From Halopseudomonas phragmitis (GTDB taxonomy: Bacteria; Pseudomonadota; Gammaproteobacteria; Pseudomonadales; Pseudomonadaceae), in contig NZ_CP020100.1 in the NCBI RefSeq assembly GCF_002056295.1, positions 1,635,501 through 1,699,500 on the forward strand: a DNA stretch of 64,000 nt, given 5' to 3'. Below the pieces are notes generated by a model, which was not told the origin of the DNA, ran no database searches, and saw nothing but the letters and a program-made list of their open reading frames with translations. The stretch's first letter is position 1. Every line of letters begins with the position of its first letter. The translations under genes and the position numbers were made by a program. Shown one piece after another: positions 62,187-64,000 of the stretch.

Positions 62187-64000
62187 TCAGGCCTGAGGCA
62201 ATGGTGCCGGGCGGCTGAACTGACGCTGCAGCACAAAGGCAGCAATGGCGGTGCCTATTCCCAGCAGATCGGTGACCAGTCCGCCGGCGATCATCAGGAA
62301 GGCGGCGCCGATCAGCAGCGCGCGCACCGGCCAGTTGGCCGCCTGACGCAGGAACCAGGCCTGGACGCCGGCCGACAGCAGGTAGACACCGATGCTGGCG
62401 GTGACCAGCGCCTGGGCAATCGCCAGATAGCTGGCGTTCATCAGCAGGGCGCCGTTGTAGAAGAACATGAACGGTACGATGAAGGCCGCCAGGCCAATCT
62501 TGAACGAAGCCATCGAAGTCTGCATCGGATTGGCTCCGGAAATCCCGGCGGCGGCGAACGATGCCAGAGCCACCGGCGGGGTAATGGCCGAGACCACCGC
62601 GAAGTAGAACACGAAGAAGTGCGCGGTCAGCGGGTCGATACCGAGCTGGATCAGCCCCGGCGCCACCACCGATGCAGCTACCGCATAGGCGGCAGTGGTT
62701 GGCATGCCCATGCCGAGAATGATTGAGATCAGCATGGCGAACACCAGCGCCAGCAACTGGCTGGCATCGGCCAGGCCCAGCAGCAGCGAGGAGAACCGCG
62801 CACCGACCCCGGTCAGGGCGATGACGCCGACGATCACCCCGGCACAGGCGCAGACCACGATGATCTGGATCGACATGATGCCGGCCAGCTCCAATGCTCG
62901 CAGAATGCCGCGCAGCCCCATCTTGTTCGGTGACAGCCAACTGACGACCGCCGCCGCGACCGTGGCCAGGGTACCGGCGCGGATCACCGAGTAGCCGAGA
63001 AACAGCGCCACGATCAGAATCAGGATCGGCACGAACAGATACACCTGGCGCAGCAGTTTGGACAGCACTGGCAACTCGTCCTTGCGCATGCCGCGCATGC
63101 CGGTCTTGGCTGCCTCCAGATCAACCATGAAGTACACCGAGGCGAAATACAGGATCGCCGGAATCACCGCCGCAATGGCGATCTCGGTATAGGGAATACC
63201 GGTGATCTCGGCCATGATGAAGGCCCCGGCACCCATGATCGGCGGCATGATCTGCCCCCCGGTGGAAGCTGCCGCTTCGACCGCGCCAGCGGTCTTTTTG
63301 TTGTAGCCAACCTTCTTCATCAGCGGGATGGTCAGCGAGCCGGTGGACACCACATTGCCGGCGCTGGTGCCGTTGATCATGCCCATCAGACCGGAGGCGA
63401 AGATCGAGACCTTGGCCGGCCCGCCGCGCGAACGTCCGGCGACCGCGAAGGCGAAGTTGACGAAGTAATCACCGACCTTGGAGGCCTGCAGGAAGGCGGC
63501 GAAGATGATGAACAGGATGATGTAGGTCGAGGAGACCGCTGTGGTCGGGCCAAGCACGCCGATGTCGGTATAGACCTGGCTGAAGAAGCGCTGCAGGCTC
63601 AGGCCCGGATAGCCAAGAAAGCTCGGCAGGTGTGGGCCGGCAAACACATAGCCAACGAACAGCAGGGCAATGATCACCAGAGCCAGGCCGGCGACCCGGC
63701 GGGTCAGTTCCATGATCAGCGCGGTGCCGGCCACGGCGGCGAAGGTCATGCCAACCGGAGCAAATGGCGTGCCGGTACTCATACGCATCGGCGAGTTGAA
63801 CACCACCAGAAAATAGCCGGCGCTGGCCAGCGCGCAGACGATCAACACCAGATCCGGCAGGCTGAAGCGGCTGCGGCGCTGGCATTGCAGCCAGCCGAGC
63901 ACGATGCCCACGGCGCTGGCGGCCAGCAGCGGCCAACCGTAATGCCAGACCTCGATCTCGACCGGCACCCGCATGGCGCCGTCCTGCAGCAGCAGGTACA
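62187..64000 (-). CDS. TRAP transporter fused permease (4TM-12TM), 5' end outside window
   Basis: A fused small-plus-large TRAP permease (TIGR02123-type). The frame remains open to base 64000 with residues YLLLQDGA before the ATG at 63974, so the gene starts outside the window. DctM-like blocks are present: ASGLMGMINGTSAGNVVSTG, AAASTGGQIMPPIMGAGAF, and LGMGMPTTAAYAVAASV. About 20 helices in all. It imports small carboxylates with a periplasmic binding protein that should lie just beyond the window end. Located 90 bp from the dctB start on the same strand. Confidence 0.93.
   Translation of the reverse strand, partial: YLLLQDGAMRVPVEIEVWHYGWPLLAASAVGIVLGWLQCQRRSRFSLPDLVLIVCALASAGYFLVVFNSPMRMSTGTPFAPVGMTFAAVAGTALIMELTRRVAGLALVIIALLFVGYVFAGPHLPSFLGYPGLSLQRFFSQVYTDIGVLGPTTAVSSTYIILFIIFAAFLQASKVGDYFVNFAFAVAGRSRGGPAKVSIFASGLMGMINGTSAGNVVSTGSLTIPLMKKVGYNKKTAGAVEAAASTGGQIMPPIMGAGAFIMAEITGIPYTEIAIAAVIPAILYFASVYFMVDLEAAKTGMRGMRKDELPVLSKLLRQVYLFVPILILIVALFLGYSVIRAGTLATVAAAVVSWLSPNKMGLRGILRALELAGIMSIQIIVVCACAGVIVGVIALTGVGARFSSLLLGLADASQLLALVFAMLISIILGMGMPTTAAYAVAASVVAPGLIQLGIDPLTAHFFVFYFAVVSAITPPVALASFAAAGISGANPMQTSMASFKIGLAAFIVPFMFFYNGALLMNASYLAIAQALVTASIGVYLLSAGVQAWFLRQAANWPVRALLIGAAFLMIAGGLVTDLLGIGTAIAAFVLQRQFSRPAPLPQA

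Overview
The window is about 64 kb of GC-rich chromosomal DNA from a gammaproteobacterium of the Pseudomonas group (Pseudomonas sensu lato; a Halopseudomonas-like lineage is possible, but I cannot fix the genus from sequence alone). The evidence is gene content and order. Pseudomonas-type blocks include lgt-thyA-folA with ilvD, sbp-cysT-cysW-cysA behind a YezD gene, argA/argE/Pit/DUF47/CYTH-CHAD/GspE-like ATPase, nudE/yrfG/rimK/hslR/hslO/pckA, ndh-DUF3094, and a RegBA (RoxSR) pair. Almost everything is core metabolism. I see no prophage, integrase, transposase gene, CRISPR array, rRNA or defence island.

Layout: 1-2.8 kb, end of a TauE/SafE permease, then lgt, thyA and folA joined by ATGA overlaps. 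2.8-6.7 kb, a degenerate GGDEF-EAL protein and ilvD, separated by a 144-bp MITE-like repeat. 6.8-11.5 kb, a sulfate-uptake operon (YezD, a Cys-containing leader ORF, sbp, cysT, cysW, two tandem 100-bp palindromic repeats, cysA). 11.6-16.2 kb, YghU, a class II amidotransferase, an odd sigma54-type AAA+ protein, a small hydrolase and an OprD-type porin; AT-rich promoter boxes suggest that the last two share sulfur control with the sulfate operon. 16.3-31.7 kb, arginine and phosphate genes, AMP nucleosidase, CYTH-CHAD, an orphan GspE-like ATPase, rlmJ, a membrane-stress trio (DUF883/YqjE/YqjK) and an HDOD-GAF protein. 31.7-39.4 kb, repair and translation-quality genes (msrA, nudE, yrfG, rimB-rimK, hslR-hslO), pckA, and a tRNA-Asn/Pro/Lys cluster. 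39.5-50.6 kb, an MFS pump, ndh, a CbiM-like protein, an ANR-box small gene, the second copy of the MITE-like repeat, a SIMPL protein, RegBA, Tim44-like, leucine dehydrogenase, an SDR and TatD.

The most informative region is 50.7-58.9 kb. An alginate-export-type porin and an NrtA/NrtB/NrtD-type ABC transporter each sit behind the same arrangement: a textbook sigma54 -24/-12 element, about 40-55 nt of leader, then a Rho-independent-terminator-like hairpin opening with the identical 16-mer GGGCAAAGGCGTCCAC. This is best explained as an NtrC/sigma54-driven, antitermination-controlled nitrate/nitrite assimilation regulon, with the porin as the outer-membrane partner of the ABC transporter. prfC and an adenine-deaminase-type gene lie between the two units on the other strand. 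The window ends with a DctBD-type two-component pair next to the 3' part of a fused TRAP permease.

Two repeat observations deserve follow-up. The 144/146-bp MITE-like element (4731-4874, 43549-43694) ends in TAAGG(A/G)A, and its ends supply the stop codon of three flanking genes. A 30-bp inverted repeat (one mismatch) sits between the porin and prfC.
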